From NCBI GenBank assembly GCA_029237695.1, contig CM055275.1:89826433-89890432 (forward strand): DNA of 64,000 nt, in the 5' to 3' direction. The position numbers and the translations under genes were made by a program. The notes beneath the pieces are model-generated. The model saw only the letters and a program-made list of their open reading frames with translations. It ran no database searches and had not been told where the DNA came from. Numbering within the stretch: position 1 is the stretch's first letter; every line of letters begins with the position of its first letter. Below, one piece after another: positions 1 through 14,200 of this stretch. Origin of the DNA: Conchocele bisecta (lineage: Eukaryota > Mollusca > Bivalvia > Lucinida > Thyasiridae).

Positions 1-653
1 TGTTCGAAGCCGCTCATTTAAATTTAGACGCGTGTAATGTGTGCTTGTACGTTTGCTTTATATTATTTACACGCCTCCGACTAGAACGGCCCTTTGATAA
101 CAAACAAAGCACGCAGACTTTCATTATTTAGTACAATGTAGTACAATGTAAGACAATTAACAAAAATCTGGCAAAGTCGGACTTCTTAAATGTGTAAATG
201 TTGGAGACCTGTGCATCTGTGCAGTCTGATCAGTGTCTGCAATGATTGCAAATATACTAGTAAAATTACTATGCATTCATATAACCATATTTACAAGTGG
301 TCATTTTAAAGAATATTTACATTGTTATCAAACGGCAATCGTACGACTGATTCAATGTGATATTTTTGAAAGTCGCTAAATATAACACAGTCAGTGATTT
401 ACAGACTAAATTATGACTTTATGTTTATGGTAATATTTTTTGTGTCATATTGTTGAACTATTACGCACATTTTACTGTGTTGCGTGGTGTGGCGATATAG
501 TGCAACCTGTTGCAATTGCCTATAAATCGGGAAACAGGCCAGAATATGGTGAACAATTATCATGATTATTGTGCCGCAGTAAATATGCATGTGACACAAT
601 ACCAACACACTAAATACTAAAACATGTTTGGCCCAGTGTCACCATGATGTGAT
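1..653. other. Non-coding stretch, no recognised feature
   Basis: AT-rich sequence with no credible open frame, splice pattern or tandem repeat. A short segment near 200-250 loosely resembles the dispersed GTGCATCTGTGCAGTCTGATC motif found in the foldback family at 43999-44214. Confidence 0.5.
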
Positions 654-1652
654 ATGCCAGGAGCGGCGTATATTTGGCACTATCATAAGTATACCCCCTG
701 CAACGAGTTGTGGCGGGGGGTTATACTGGAGTCAGGTTGTCAGTCCGTCCGTGTGTGCATCCGTGCGTCCGTAAACTTAACATCAGATAAATATTGTTAT
801 AACTTCTATTTCCTTCATCTAAAATGCTTAATATTTCACACATGCATTCCTGTAAGGCTCTACTACCATGCCGTTCCAAATACATGACCGTCCAACCCCC
901 GCTGATCCCAAGGTCAATGTCAAATACTTAGTCTCTTTACAAAACTTAACATCAGAGAAATATGTTATAACTTCTATTCCCTTCATCTAAAATGCTTAAT
1001 ATTTCACATTTGCATTCCTCTAAGGCTCTACTACCATGCTGTGCCAAATCCACGACCGTCTAACCCCCGCTGATCCCAAGGTCAAGGTCAAATATTTAAC
1101 AAAACTTAACATCTGAGAAATAAGTTATAAGTTCTATTTCCTTCATTGAAAATTCTTAATATTTCACTCGTCCATTCCTCTAAGGTTGTACTATCATGCT
1201 GTGACAGATCTACGACCGTCCAATCCCCTGCTGATCACAAGGTCACATACTTAGTCTCTACACAACTTAACATCAGAGAAATATGTTATAACTTCTATTT
1301 CTTTCATCGAAAATTATTAATACTTCATGCATGCATTCCTCTAAGGCTCTACTATCATGCTGTAACAAATTCCCGCTGATCTCGAGGTCATGGTCACATA
1401 GTTAGTTTCTTTACAAAATTTAACATCAGAGCAATCGGTTATTACTTCTATTTCCTTGCTCGGATCTGCTTCACATTTCACACATGCATTGCTGCAATGG
1501 ACCTCTACCACCATGTGACAAATTCACGTTCATGCCGCTCCCGCTAAGCCCAGAGTCAAGGTCACAAGCCCACACACTTGGAAAATTTTATATATTTGAG
1601 GGGTACCTGGGTCCACGCGGGGGGTATTCCGTAAGCCTCGCTTACTGACCGA
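654..1652. repeat. Dispersed repeat element with about five 160-170 bp internal tandem units
   Basis: The motif AACTTAACATCAGA-AAATATGTTATAAC recurs at about 775, 944, 1104, 1265 and 1428. Each copy is followed by TTCTATTTCCTTCATC and a TCTACTACCATGCTG block, giving spacings of 169, 160, 161 and 163 bp. A GTCCGTCCGTGTGTGCATCC segment precedes the tandem part, and a GGGGTATTCCGTAAGCCTCG segment follows it. The short open frames inside it come from the repeat and are not genes. The family resembles bivalve dispersed elements, but I cannot name it. Confidence 0.7.
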
Positions 1653-2189
1653 TCTAGTTAATATACATCTGTGATACGCTTATTTTTCTGAAAAATTCCA
1701 AATCGTATTTTTTTGTTGATTGTTGAAACATTCGACAGACGAAACAGCAAATTAAACGAATTAAGCCCTGTGCCCAGTTCTATTTGTTACATAATACTGA
1801 TTCTGTGATGGTGTTATCTAAAACTTACCGGTTGTATGGTTATTTAGTTTACAATGTCAGGGCACAAGTCGTCCATATATTATACAAAATAATCAACAAA
1901 ATCAAAACGTGTTTCCTTGAAGGAAACCGAAAAAATAGACAACTGTCTGAACCACTATGGAAACAACTATACAATTCTGCTACGCGTATCCAGCATTAAA
2001 ATGTTTGTGAGCCACATATAGTAAAGCGTACAGTTATAAATAGGACAACGTCAACTTATTGCAATGACGCAACTATTTCAAGTGTCAAAATCCGACGTGA
2101 CGTTGGTAAATTTAAGCGTAACTTTGCGACGTCATTTTCAGGCTTTCATGACGTTGTCATTAAGGCTGGTTTTCACAGAGCGCGGTCCA
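1653..2189. other. Non-coding stretch, no recognised feature
   Basis: No repeat or gene signal is seen. A 71-codon open frame at 1784-1999 has no recognisable motif and shows no flanking splice sites or start context. Confidence 0.4.
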
Positions 2190-2345
2190 TATATATATAA
2201 GACTGAGGACGATTTGACCAAAAAAAAAGTAATTTCGTCCTTATGAGGACGATTTGACCAAAACAATCGTACCTATGAGGACGAATTGACCAAACTGAGG
2301 ACGATTTGGTATGGGGACGATTTGGACATTGGACGATTTGACCTG
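2190..2345. repeat. Irregular short repeat GAGGACGATTTGACCAAA
   Basis: The motif GAGGACGATTTGACC or a close variant occurs four or five times at uneven spacing (near 2206, 2246, 2279, 2298 and 2332), separated by short GTACCTATGA-like linkers. No coding meaning is apparent. Confidence 0.6.
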
Positions 2346-2608
2346 GAACCGTACCTTTAATTAGCATAAATAATTAAAAAATATCATGCCTCATTTGAAT
2401 ATGAAAATAGCTTGATAACACCGCTAGTCATTATCAGTAAAATAAATAGTACTAAATGATTATATATGGATAGCGGGCACACATAAATTTTAGAACTGGT
2501 GGAATAGTGACACAATTATACACTCATTTAATTGCTATGTCTCAGATGATGTCTCTGATATAAAGAACTGTTTGTGCCTACTGAGTGGGCATGTACCTTT
2601 AAAAACTT
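2346..2608. mobile_element. Rearranged copy of the 500-bp TTAA foldback element
   Basis: From about 2350 to 2525 the sequence matches the reverse complement of the 5' half of the element at 3466-3966 (blocks CAGTAAAATAAATA and TAGCGGGCAC). From about 2530 to 2608 it matches the 3' end in forward orientation, ending in TGCCTACTGAGTGGGCATGT and ACCTTTAA. The two halves are therefore inverted relative to each other and the middle of the element is missing. Confidence 0.65.
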
Positions 2609-3465
2609 TATCTAAAACATCTTTAACCGGACGCACGAAGTGACGTACATATGGATGTACGTACGTATGTAGGCCAATGTGACAACTATATCGCACTGTC
2701 CACATGCAGGCATGTCGAAAACTTTGAGGTAAATTTCAAAGTAATTTGACCTTGATATTGGGCACAGGGGTTGCAGGGGTTGAGCATAGAATGAAAATAT
2801 GGATGATGATAAACACACATGTGAAGCTTCGAGTGAATTGGCGAAGCTGTTTCTGAGATATAGTGTTCTTAAAAACTTTAACGTACGGCAAATAAAAACC
2901 AGATGGCCATGGCCCGCATGTCGAGCCCACCGAGGCATTAGATGGTCTCGGAGTATATTTATTTGAAGTTTGATTTAAGGTACATGTATGTAAAAGCTTT
3001 AACGCAAATTTGAAAGTCATTTGACCTTGATCTTGGGCATGTGGGTCGCAAGCGTGGGCTATAGTATGAAAATATGGATGATAATAAAGAATTATCTGAT
3101 GTTTGAAGCAAATCTGAGTAAGTGTTGTGGAGATATAAGGTATGCAAAAACTTTAACACAAATTTCAGTCATTTGACCTTGACCTTGGGGCACAGGGGCC
3201 GCATGAGTGGGACACATAATGAATATATGGATGATGACTAATAAGCATTTGATGTTTCAAGTCAATATGACTTAGGATATGGTATTTAAAAACATACACC
3301 GATTTCGGACGGACTCACGCACGGACTGACGCACGGACGTCATTGTGATCACGAAGTCTCGCTTTCCGCAAGCAGGCTCGGCAAAAAAACTACGGATGGA
3401 CGTCAATGCGCAGACTATATCGCACTGTCCGCAGGCGGTCACGACAAAAATTGTCCAACCCCTTT
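2609..3465. repeat. Dispersed repeat with TTGACCTTGAnnTTGGGC internal units
   Basis: The block TTTGACCTTGA followed by TTGGGCA and ATGAAAATATGGATGATGA occurs at about 2745, 3020 and 3172. Flanking segments carry ACTATATCGCACTGTCC at both ends (about 2686 and 3413) and a CGGACGGACTCACGCACGGA tract near 3308. This composition is typical of tandem-bearing dispersed elements in clams. The overlapping open frames on the minus strand here are repeat-derived. Confidence 0.65.
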
Positions 3466-3966
3466 TTAAAGGTGCATGCCCACTCCAGTAGGCTAAAAAT
3501 GCTCTTTATGTGAATTAAATAAGTGTATAATTGACACTATTCCACTATTTATAAACATTACGAGTGCCCGCTATACAGATATAATCATTTGGTAATATTT
3601 ATTTTACTGATAGTGACGCGCGGTGGTATCGGTATTTTCATGTGCAAATGGGGCATGATATTTTAAAATCATTTATACTAATTAAATGCATCAACTGAAA
3701 AACAAATTGACAGATTATAAATTATGATCATTGCACATCAAAAAATAAATACAGAGAATAAAGAGTAATGTCCGTTAACATTTCAAGGAGACACGGTTAT
3801 CGTCCCTGATATCAATGTGGACATTTTCTTCTGATATAAAATGTATAATAATGCCAAACAATACGTGGGAATGGTAAATGATTGTTTATCTGGCCAGAAA
3901 ATGTATCCGATGATGTCTCTGACATAAATAACATTGTGTGCCTACTGAGTGGGCATGTACCTTTAA
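3466..3966. mobile_element. TTAA-bounded foldback MITE, full-length copy, about 500 bp
   Basis: The left end is TTAAAGGTGCATGCCCACTC and the right end is GTGGGCATGTACCTTTAA, making inverted termini of about 26 bp with TTAA at both outer edges. There is no transposase frame, so it is non-autonomous. Related copies lie at 2346-2608 (rearranged), 21226-21690 (left end lost) and 50080-50573. A TTAA target is used by piggyBac and Kolobok elements; the termini do not decide between them. Confidence 0.7.
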
Positions 3967-4665
3967 CGCTAGCTCCGCCCTGTCCCGTGATACCTATGCA
4001 TGTGTTAAGTTTCATAAAACATATTGCGAAGGGTGTTCGCGTTATGATCCGGACAAATCAGTGCGCGAACAAACAAAGGGAGATAACTAAACTAGAAAAT
4101 GTGTTCATACATGTAGCACACGGATACCCCACATATCGCTTTGATAGTAAACAAGGCAAAATTCCAGTGTCCAAAAGGGAGAGATAATCCATGACACGGG
4201 GTTCGAATAATAAATCGAAATAAACGTTCCGCATCTACTCATCATAAGGAAGCTACATATACAATTTCAGTGCTGTAGCTATTACAAAAGTTTTACGAGT
4301 TAAAAGGCAAAATTTATCAAATTCTAATTCAAAAAGGGGGAGATAATCCATTAGTCGGGTGTCGAATCAAAATAAACTTTGCAAATCTACTCATCATAAG
4401 GAAGCAACATACCAAGTTTCAGGTGTATAGCTATTAGGGTTTAAAAGTTTTACGAGCTATAAGCCAAAATTGGAAAATTCTAACTTGAAAAGGGGGAGAT
4501 AATCCATGACCATGGGGTCGAATCAAACATACATGTACTAAGTTTCAGGTCTGTAGCTATTACGGTTGAAAAGTTTTGTAAGTTACTAGGTTGGTGACGG
4601 ACGGAAGAACGGACAAGAATAACACTAAATGCCCCCTCCACTATCGTGGTGGGGCATAACAATTA
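3967..4665. repeat. Dispersed element with three 156-159 bp tandem units
   Basis: GAGATAATCCAT occurs at 4181, 4340 and 4496. Each copy is followed by GGGGTCGAATC, CATCATAAGGAAGC and TGTAGCTATTA blocks. The element ends with a GACGGACGGAAGAACGGAC tract and the inverted pair GCCCCCTCCACTATCGTGG / GTGGGGCAT. That ending reappears in inverse orientation at 21181-21213. A partial unit (AGGTTTAAAAGGTTTACGAC) is present near 51563. Confidence 0.65.
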
Positions 4666-5209
4666 GTGAGGCAAACGTTGTCATATACAAGTAACTTACC
4701 TTAATTCATCAGTTACACATCAGACGATGAATGAACTTTAATTCTGGTGTAGAATATTAAAGTTATTCATTATGTTCAATAGTGCTGCTTTGACATGACG
4801 TGAAATTAAAACATGCATGACATGATCTGGAAGAATAACAACAGACCAAGCACGCATATTCAGAATCACGTCTGTCGGTTCTTATCCAGCTCCGATTTCT
4901 GTCACCTGTCCACAAAATTCAGAATACAACATTGTCGCAAATTTAACCCTCTATGTTGGTGTACGTTAGAACAAAATGTCACTTAGTATATTATCCAATG
5001 CGGGTTGTAATCTCTTGTTTCTCTAAATAAATGTGTCCAACAATCCCTGTAGCTGCAATCGTGATAAACAATGTTAAAGGTTCTGTCAGCGCCTCACATA
5101 TTGATCTTAATATCCACCATTTTGATTCCAAGTACCAGAATAATGATGTTTCCATGCGCCGTCGTAGTGTTATCTGTCAAATTTGTTTTTTTTATTAGAT
5201 CACATTGAT
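4666..5209. other. Unique-looking non-coding flank of the satellite
   Basis: Low-complexity-free AT-rich sequence leading into the first 54-bp satellite monomer. No gene or repeat is recognised. Confidence 0.4.
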
Positions 5210-8200
5210 GGACATCCCATATACCTGTATTACAGTGGTACCTCTCCAAACCTGACACCCTGGGGACATGCCATATACATATATTACAGTGGTACCCATC
5301 CAAACCTGACACCCTGGGGACATCCCATATACTTGTATCACAGTGGTACCTCTCCAAACCTGACACCCTGGGGACATCCCATATACCTGTATTACAGTGG
5401 AACCTCTCCAAACCTGACACAGTGGGGACATCCCATATACCTGTATTACAGTGGAACCTCTCCAAATTGGACACCCTGGGGACATCCCATATACCTGTAT
5501 TACAGTGGTACCTCTCCAAACCTGAAACCCTGGGGACATCCCATATACCTGTATTACAGTGGAACCTCTCCAAACCGGACACCCTGTGGACATCCCATAT
5601 ACCTGTATTACAGTGGAACCTCTCCAAACCTGACACCCTGGGGACATCCCATATACCTGTATTGCAGTGGAACCTCTCCAAACCTGACACCCTGGGGACA
5701 TCCCATATACATGTATTACAGTGGAACCTCTCCAAACCTGACACCCTGGGAACATCCCATATACATGTATTACAGTGGTACCTCTCCAAACCTGACACCC
5801 TGGGTACATCCCATATACCTGTATTACAGTGGAACCTCTACAAACCTGACACACTGGGGACATCCCATATACCTGTATTACATTGGTACCTCTCCAAACC
5901 TGACACCCTGGGACATCCCATATACCTGTATTACAGTGGTACCTCTCCAAACCTGACACCCTGGGGACATCCCATATAACCTGTACTACAGTGGAACCTC
6001 TCCAAACCTGACACCCTGGGGACATCCCATATACCTGTATTACAGTGGTACCTCTCCAAACCTGACACCCTGGGGATACCATATACCTGTATTACAGGTA
6101 CCCTCCAAACCTGACACCCTGGGGACATAACCATATACCTGTATTACAGTGGAACCTCTCCAAACCTGACCCACCCTGGGGACATCCCATATACCTGTAT
6201 TACAGTGGAACCTCTCCAAACTGGACACCCTGGGAACATCCCATATACCTGTATTACAATGGGTTACCTCTCCAAACCTGACCACCCTGGGTACATCCCA
6301 TACCTACCTGTATTACAGTGGAACCTCTACAAACCTGACACCCTGGGGGACTCCCATATACCTGTATTACAGTGGTAATCTCCAAACCTGACACCCTGGG
6401 GACATCCCATATAACCTGTATACATGGTACCTCTCCAAACCTGACACCCTGGGACATCCCATATACCTGTATTACAGTGGTACCTCTCCAAACCTGACAC
6501 CCTGGGACATCCCATATACCTGTATTACAGTGGAACCTCTCCTAACCGGACACACTAGGGACATCCCATATACCTGTATTACAGTGGAACCTCTCCAAAC
6601 CGGACACCCTGGGGACATCCCATATACCTGTATTAAAGTGGTACCTCTGCAAACCTAACACCCTGGGGACATCCCATATAACTGTATTACAGTGGAACCC
6701 CTCTTCCAAACCCCTGACAACCCCTGGACATCCCATACCTACCTGTATTACAGTGGTACCTCTCCTCAAACATGACACCCTGGGGACATCCCCATCCCTT
6801 ATACCTGTATTTACAGAACCTCTCCAAACCGGACACCTGGGGACATCCCATATACCTGTCTTACCGTGGTACCTCTCCAAACCGGACACCCTGGGGACAT
6901 CCCATATACCTGTATTACAGTGATACCTTTCCAAACCTGACACCCTGGGGACATCCCATATACCTGTATTACAGTGGAACCTCTCCAAACCTGACACCCT
7001 GGGACATCCCATATACCTGTATTACAGTGGTACCACTCCAAACCTGACACCCTGGGAACATCCCATATACCTGTATTACAGTGGAACCTCTCCAAACCTG
7101 ACACCCTGGGGACATCCCATATACATGTATTACAGTCGTACTTCTCCAAACCTGACACCCTGGGAACATCCCATATACCTGTATTACAGTGAACCTCTCG
7201 AAACCTGACACCCTGGGGACATCCCATATACCTGTATTACAGTGGATCCTCTCCAAACCTGATACCCTGTGGACATCCCATATACCTGTATTACAGTGGT
7301 ACCTCTCCAAACCTGACACCTGACATCATATATGTATTAAACAGTACCTCTCCTAACCGGGGACACCACCTGACATCCCTATACCTGTAAGGTGGAAACT
7401 CTCCAGTACCTCTCCAAAATGACAGACCAAAATCCCTAATAATGTAAATAAAACCAGTGACTCTCCTTATCGACCAAACCGGGGAGACATCCAATACTGT
7501 ATTACAGTGGAACCTCTCCAAATCGGACACCCTGGGGACATCCCATATACCTGCATTACAGTGGAACATCTCCAAACCGGACACCCTGGGGACATCCCAT
7601 ACACATGTACCTGTATTACAGTCGAACCTCTCCAAACCTGACACCCTGGGACATCCCATATACCTGTATTACAGTGGAACCTCTCCAAACCGGACACCTG
7701 GGGACATCCCATATACCTGTCTTACAGTGGTACCTCTCCAAACCTGACACCGTGGGGACATCCCATATACCTGTCTTACAGCGGTACCTCTCCAAACCTG
7801 ACACCCTGGGGACATCCCATATACCGGTCTTACAGCGGTACCTCTCCAAAGTGGACACCCTGAGCACATCCCATGTACCTGTATTACAGTGTAAACTCTC
7901 GAATGTGGACACCCTGGGAACATCCCATATACCTGTATTACAGTGGTACCTCTCCAAACCTGACACCATGAGGACATCCCATATACCTGTATTACAGTGG
8001 AACCTCTCCAAACCGGACACCTGGGGACATCCCATATACCTGTCTTACAGTGGTACCTCTCCAAACCTGACACCCTGGGGACATCCCATATACCTGTCTT
8101 ACAGCGGTACCTCTCCAAACCTGACACCCTGGGGACATCCCATATACCTGTCTTACAGCGGTACCTCTCCAAAGTGGACACCCTGAGCACATCCCATATA

Positions 8201-11200
8201 CCTGTATTACAGTGTAAACTCTCGAAAGTGGACACCCTGGGTACATCCCATATACCTGTATTACAGTGGTACCTCTCCAAACCTGACACCATGAGGACAT
8301 CCCATATACCTGTATTACAGTGGTACCTGTCCAAACCTGACACAGTGGGGACATCCCATATACCTGTATTACAGTGTAACCTCTCCGAAGTGGACACCCT
8401 GAGGACATCCCATATACCTGTATTACAGTGGTACCTCTCCAAATCTGACACCCTGGGGACATCCCATATACCTGTATTACAGTGGAACCTCTCCAAACCT
8501 GACACCCTGGGGACATCCCATATACCTGTATTACAGTGGAACCTCTCCAAACCTGACACAGTGGGGACATCCCATATACCTGTATTACAGAGGAACCTCT
8601 CCAAACCTGACACCCTGGGGACATCCCATATACCTGTATTACAGTGGTACCTCTCCAAACCTGACACCCTGACATCCCATATACCTGTTTTCAGTGGGGG
8701 AACCTCTCCACCTGACACAGTGGGGACATCCCATATACCTGTATAACAGAGGAACCTCTCCAAACCTGACACCCTGGGGACATCCCATATACCTGTATTA
8801 CAGTGGAACCTCTCGAAACCGGGCACCCTGGGGACATCCCATATACCTGTATTACAGTGGAACCTCTCCAAACCTGACACAGTGGGGTCATACCATATAC
8901 CTGTATTACAGTGGAACCTCTCCAAACCGGACACCCTGGGGACATCCCATATACCTGTATTACAGTGGTACCTCTCCAAACATGAAACCCTGGGGACATC
9001 CCACATACCTGTATTACAGTGGAACCTCTCCAAACCCGACACCCTGGGGACATCCCATATACCTGTATTACATGGACCTCTCCAAACCTGACATCCTGGG
9101 GATCACATACAGTATTACAGTGGAACCTCTCCAAACCTGACACCCTGGGGACATCCCATATACCTGTATTACAGTGAACCTCTCCAAACCGGACACCCTG
9201 GAGACATCCCATATACCTATATTACTGTGGAACCTCTCCAAACTTGACATCATGGGGACATCCCATACTGTATACCTGTATTACAGCGGAACCTCTCCAA
9301 ACATGACACCCTGGGGACATCCCATATACCTGTATTACAGTGAACCTCTCTAAACCGGACACCCTGGAGACATCCCATATACCTATATTACTGTGGAACC
9401 TCTCCAAACTTGACATCCTGGGGACATCCCATACTGTATACCTGTATTACAGTGGAACCTCTCCAAACATGACACCCTGGGGACATCCCATATACCTGTA
9501 TTACAGTGGTACCTCTCCAAACCAGACACCCTGGGGACATCCCATATACCTGTATTACAGTGGTACCTCTCCTAACCGGACACCCTGTGGACATCCCATA
9601 TACCTGTATTACAGTGGAACCTCTCCAAACCGGACACCCTGGGGACATCCCATATACCTGTATTACAGTGGTACCTCTGCAAACATGACACCCTGGGGAC
9701 ATCCCATACACCAGTATTACAGTGGAACCTCTCCAAACCTGACACCCTGGGGACATCCCATATACCTGTATTACAGTGGAACCTCTCCAAACCTGACACA
9801 GTGGGGACATCCCATATACCTGTATTACAGAGGAACCTCTCCAAACCTGACACCCTGGGGACATCCCATATACATGTATTACAGTGGTACCTCTCCAAAC
9901 CTGACACCCTGGGGCATCCCATATACCTGTATTACAGTGGTACCTCTCCAAACCTGACAGCCTGGGGACATCCCATATACCTGTATTACAGAGGAACCTC
10001 TAAACCTGACCAGGGGACATCCACATATACCTGTATTACAGTGGAACCTCTCCAAACCTGACACCCTGGGGACATCCCATATACCTGTATTACAGTGGAA
10101 CCTCTCCAAACCTGACACAGTGGGGTCATACCATATACCTGTATTACAGTGGAACCTCTCCAAACCGGACACCCTGGGGACATCCCATATACCTGTATTA
10201 CAGTGGTACCTCTCCAAACCTGAAACCCTGGGGACATCCCACATACCTGTATTACAGTGGAACCTCTCCAAACCCGACACCCTGGGGACATCCCATATAC
10301 CTGTATTACAGTGGAACCTCTCCAAACCTGACACCCTGGGGACATCCCATATACCTGTATTACAGTGAACCTCTCCAAACCGTAATCACCCTGGAGACAT
10401 CCCATATACCTATATTACTGTGGAACCTCTCCAAACTTGACATCCTGGGGACATCCCATACTGTATACCTGTATTACAGTGGAACCTCTCCAAACATGAC
10501 ACCCTGGGGACATCCCATATACCTGTATTACAGTGGTACCTCTCCAAACCAGACACCCTGGGGACATCCCATATACCTGTATTACAGTGGTACCTCTCCT
10601 AACCGGACACACTGGGGACATCCCATATACCTGTATTACAGTGGAACCTCTCCAAACCGGACACCCTGTGGACATCCCATATACCTGTATTACAGTGGAA
10701 CCTCTCCAAACCGGACACCCCTGGGGGGACATCCCATATACCTGTATTACTTTGGTACCTCTCCAAACCTGACACCCTGGAACCCTATCCCATACCGTAT
10801 TAACAGTGGAACTCTCCAAACCTGACACAGTGGGGACATCCATATACCTGTATACAGAGGAACCTCTCCAAAACCTGACACCCTGGGGACATCCCATATC
10901 CTGTATTACAGTGGAACTCTCGAACCGGGCACCCTGGGGACATCCCTATACCTGTATTACAGTGGAACCTCTCCAAACCTGACACAGTGGGGTCATACCA
11001 TATACCTGTATTACAGTGGAACCTCTCCAAACCGGACACCCTGGGGACATCCCATATACCTGTATTACAGTGGTACCTCTCCAAACATGAAACCCTGGGG
11101 ACATCCCACATACCTGTATTACAGTGGAACCTCTCCAAACCCGACACCCTGGGGACATCCCATATACCTGTATTACAGTGGAACCTCTCCAAACCTGACA

Positions 11201-14200
11201 TCCTGGGGACATCACATATACATGTATTACAGTGGAACCTCTCCAAACCTGACACCCTGGGGACATCCCATATACCTGTATTACAGTGAACCTCTCCAAA
11301 CCGGACACCCTGGAGACATCCCATATACCTATATTACTGTGGAACCTCTCCAAACTTGACATCATGGGGACATCCCATACTGTATACCTGTATTACAGCG
11401 GAACCTCTCCAAACATGACACCCTGGGGACATCCCATATACCTGTATTACAGTGAACCTCTCTAAACCGGACACCCTGGAGACATCCCATATACCTATAT
11501 TACTGTGGAACCTCTCCAAACTTGACATCCTGGGGACATCCCATAACTGTTATACCCTGTATTACAGTGGAACCTCTCCAAACATGACACCCTGGGGACA
11601 TCCCATATACCTGTATTACAGTGGTACCTCTCCAAACCAGACACCCTGGGGACATCCCATATACCTGTATTACAGTGGTACCTCTCCTAACCGGACACCC
11701 TGTGGACATCCCATATACCTGTATTACAGTGGAACCTCTCCAAACCGGACACCCTGGGGACATCCCATATACCTGTATTACAGTGGTACCTCTGCAAACA
11801 TGACACCCTGGGGACATCCCATACACCAGTATTACAGTGGAACCTCTCCAAACCTGACACCCTGGGGACATCCCATATACCTGTATTACAGTGGAACCTC
11901 TCCAAACCTGACACAGTGGGACATCCCATATACCTGATTATTAGAGGAACCTCTCCAAACCTGACACCCTGGGGACATCCCATATACCTGTATTACAGTG
12001 GTACCTCTCCAAACCTGACACCCTGGGGACATCCCATATACCTGTATTACAGTGGAACCTCTCCAAACCTGACACAGTGGGGACATCCCATATACCTGTA
12101 TTACAGAGGAACCTCTCCAAACCTGACACCCTGGGGACATCCCATATACCTGTATTACAGTGGAACCTCTCCAAACCTGGCACCCTGGGGACATCCCATA
12201 TACCTGTATTACAGTGGAACCTCTCCAAACCTGACACAGTGGGGTCATACCATATACCTGTATTACAGTGGAACCTCTCCAAACCGGACACCCTGGGGAC
12301 ATCCCATATACCTGTATTACAGTGGTACCTCTCCAAACCTGAAACCCTGGGGACATCCCACATACCTGTATTACAGTGGAACCTCTCCAAACCCGACACC
12401 CTGGGGACATCCCATATACCTGTATTACAGTGGAACCTCTCCAAACCTGACACCCACCCTGGGGACATCCCATATAACCTGTATTACAGTGAACCTCTCC
12501 AAACCGTAATCACCCTGGAGATCCCATCCCATACCTATATTACTGTGGAACCTCTCCAAACTTATGACATCCTGGGGGACATCCCATACTGTTATACCTG
12601 TATTACAGGTGGAACCTCTCCAAATAACATGACCACCCTGGGGACATCCCATATACCTGTATTACAGTGGTACCTCTCCAAACCAGACACCCTGGGGACA
12701 TCCCATATACCTGTATTACAGTGGTACCTCTCCTAACCGGACACACTGGGGACATCCCATATACCTGTATTACAGTGGAACCTCTCCAAACCGGACACCC
12801 TGTGGACATCCCATATACCTGTATTACAGTGGAACCTCTCCAAACCGGACACCCTGGGGACATCCCATATACCTGTATTACAGTGGTACCTCTGCAAACC
12901 TGACACACTGGGGACATCCCATATACCTGTATTACAGTGGTTCCTATCCAAACCTGACACCCTGTGGACATCCCATATAACTTGTATTACAGTGGAACCT
13001 CTCCGAAGTGGACACCCTGAGGACATAACATATACCTGTATTACAGTGGTACCTCTCCAAACCTGACACCCTGTGGACATCCCATACACCTGTATTACAG
13101 TCGAACCTCTCCAAAGTGGACACCCTGGGGACATCCCATATACCTGTAGTACAGTGGTGACTCTCAACCTGAAACCCTTAGGGACATCCCATATACCTGT
13201 ATTACAGTGGTACCTCTCCAAACCGGACACCCTGGGGACATCCCATATACCTGTATTACAGTGGTACCTCTCCAAACCTGACACCCCTGGGGACATCCCA
13301 TATACCTGTATTACAGTGGGGTACCTGTCCAACCTGACACCCTGCTGGACATCCTACTGATACCCTGAGGACAGTGGAACCTCTCCAAACCGGACACCCT
13401 AGGGATTCCCATCTATACCTGTATTACAGTGGTACCTCTCCATACCGGACACCTGGGGACATCACCCATATACCTGTATTACAGTGGAAACCTCCTCTCA
13501 AATCCTGACCACCCTGAGGGGACAACCCATATACCTTTATTACAGTGGACCTCTCCAAACCTGACACCCTGTGGACATCCCATATACCTGTATCACAGTG
13601 GTAAACCTCTCCCAACCTGAACTTCCCTGAGACATATCCTTTATTAGAACCTCTCCAAATACCTGACACCCTGGACATCCCACCCATATACCTGTATTAC
13701 AGTGGTACTCTCCAAACTGACACCCTGAGGACCCATCCATTATAACCTGTATTCCCACCAGTGGAACCTCTCCAAATACCGACAACCCTGACATCCCTAT
13801 ACCTGTATTACAGTGGTACCTCTCCAAACCTGACACCCTGGGGACATCCCATATACCTGTATTACAGTGGTACCTCTCCAAACCTGACACCCTGAGGACA
13901 TCCCATATACCTGTATTACAGAGGAGCCTCTCCAAACCGGACACCCTGGGGACATCCCATATACCTGTATTACAGTGGAACCTCTCCAAACCGGACACCC
14001 TGGGGACATCCCATATACCTGTATTACAGTGGAACTTCTCGAAACATGACACCCTGGGGTACACCCTGGGGACCTATCCCATATCCTGTATTACAGAGGA
14101 AACCTCTCCAAACCGGACACCCTGGGGACTTCCCATATGCCTGTATTACAGAGGAACCTCTCCAAACCGGACACCCTGGGGACCTCCCATATACCTGTAT

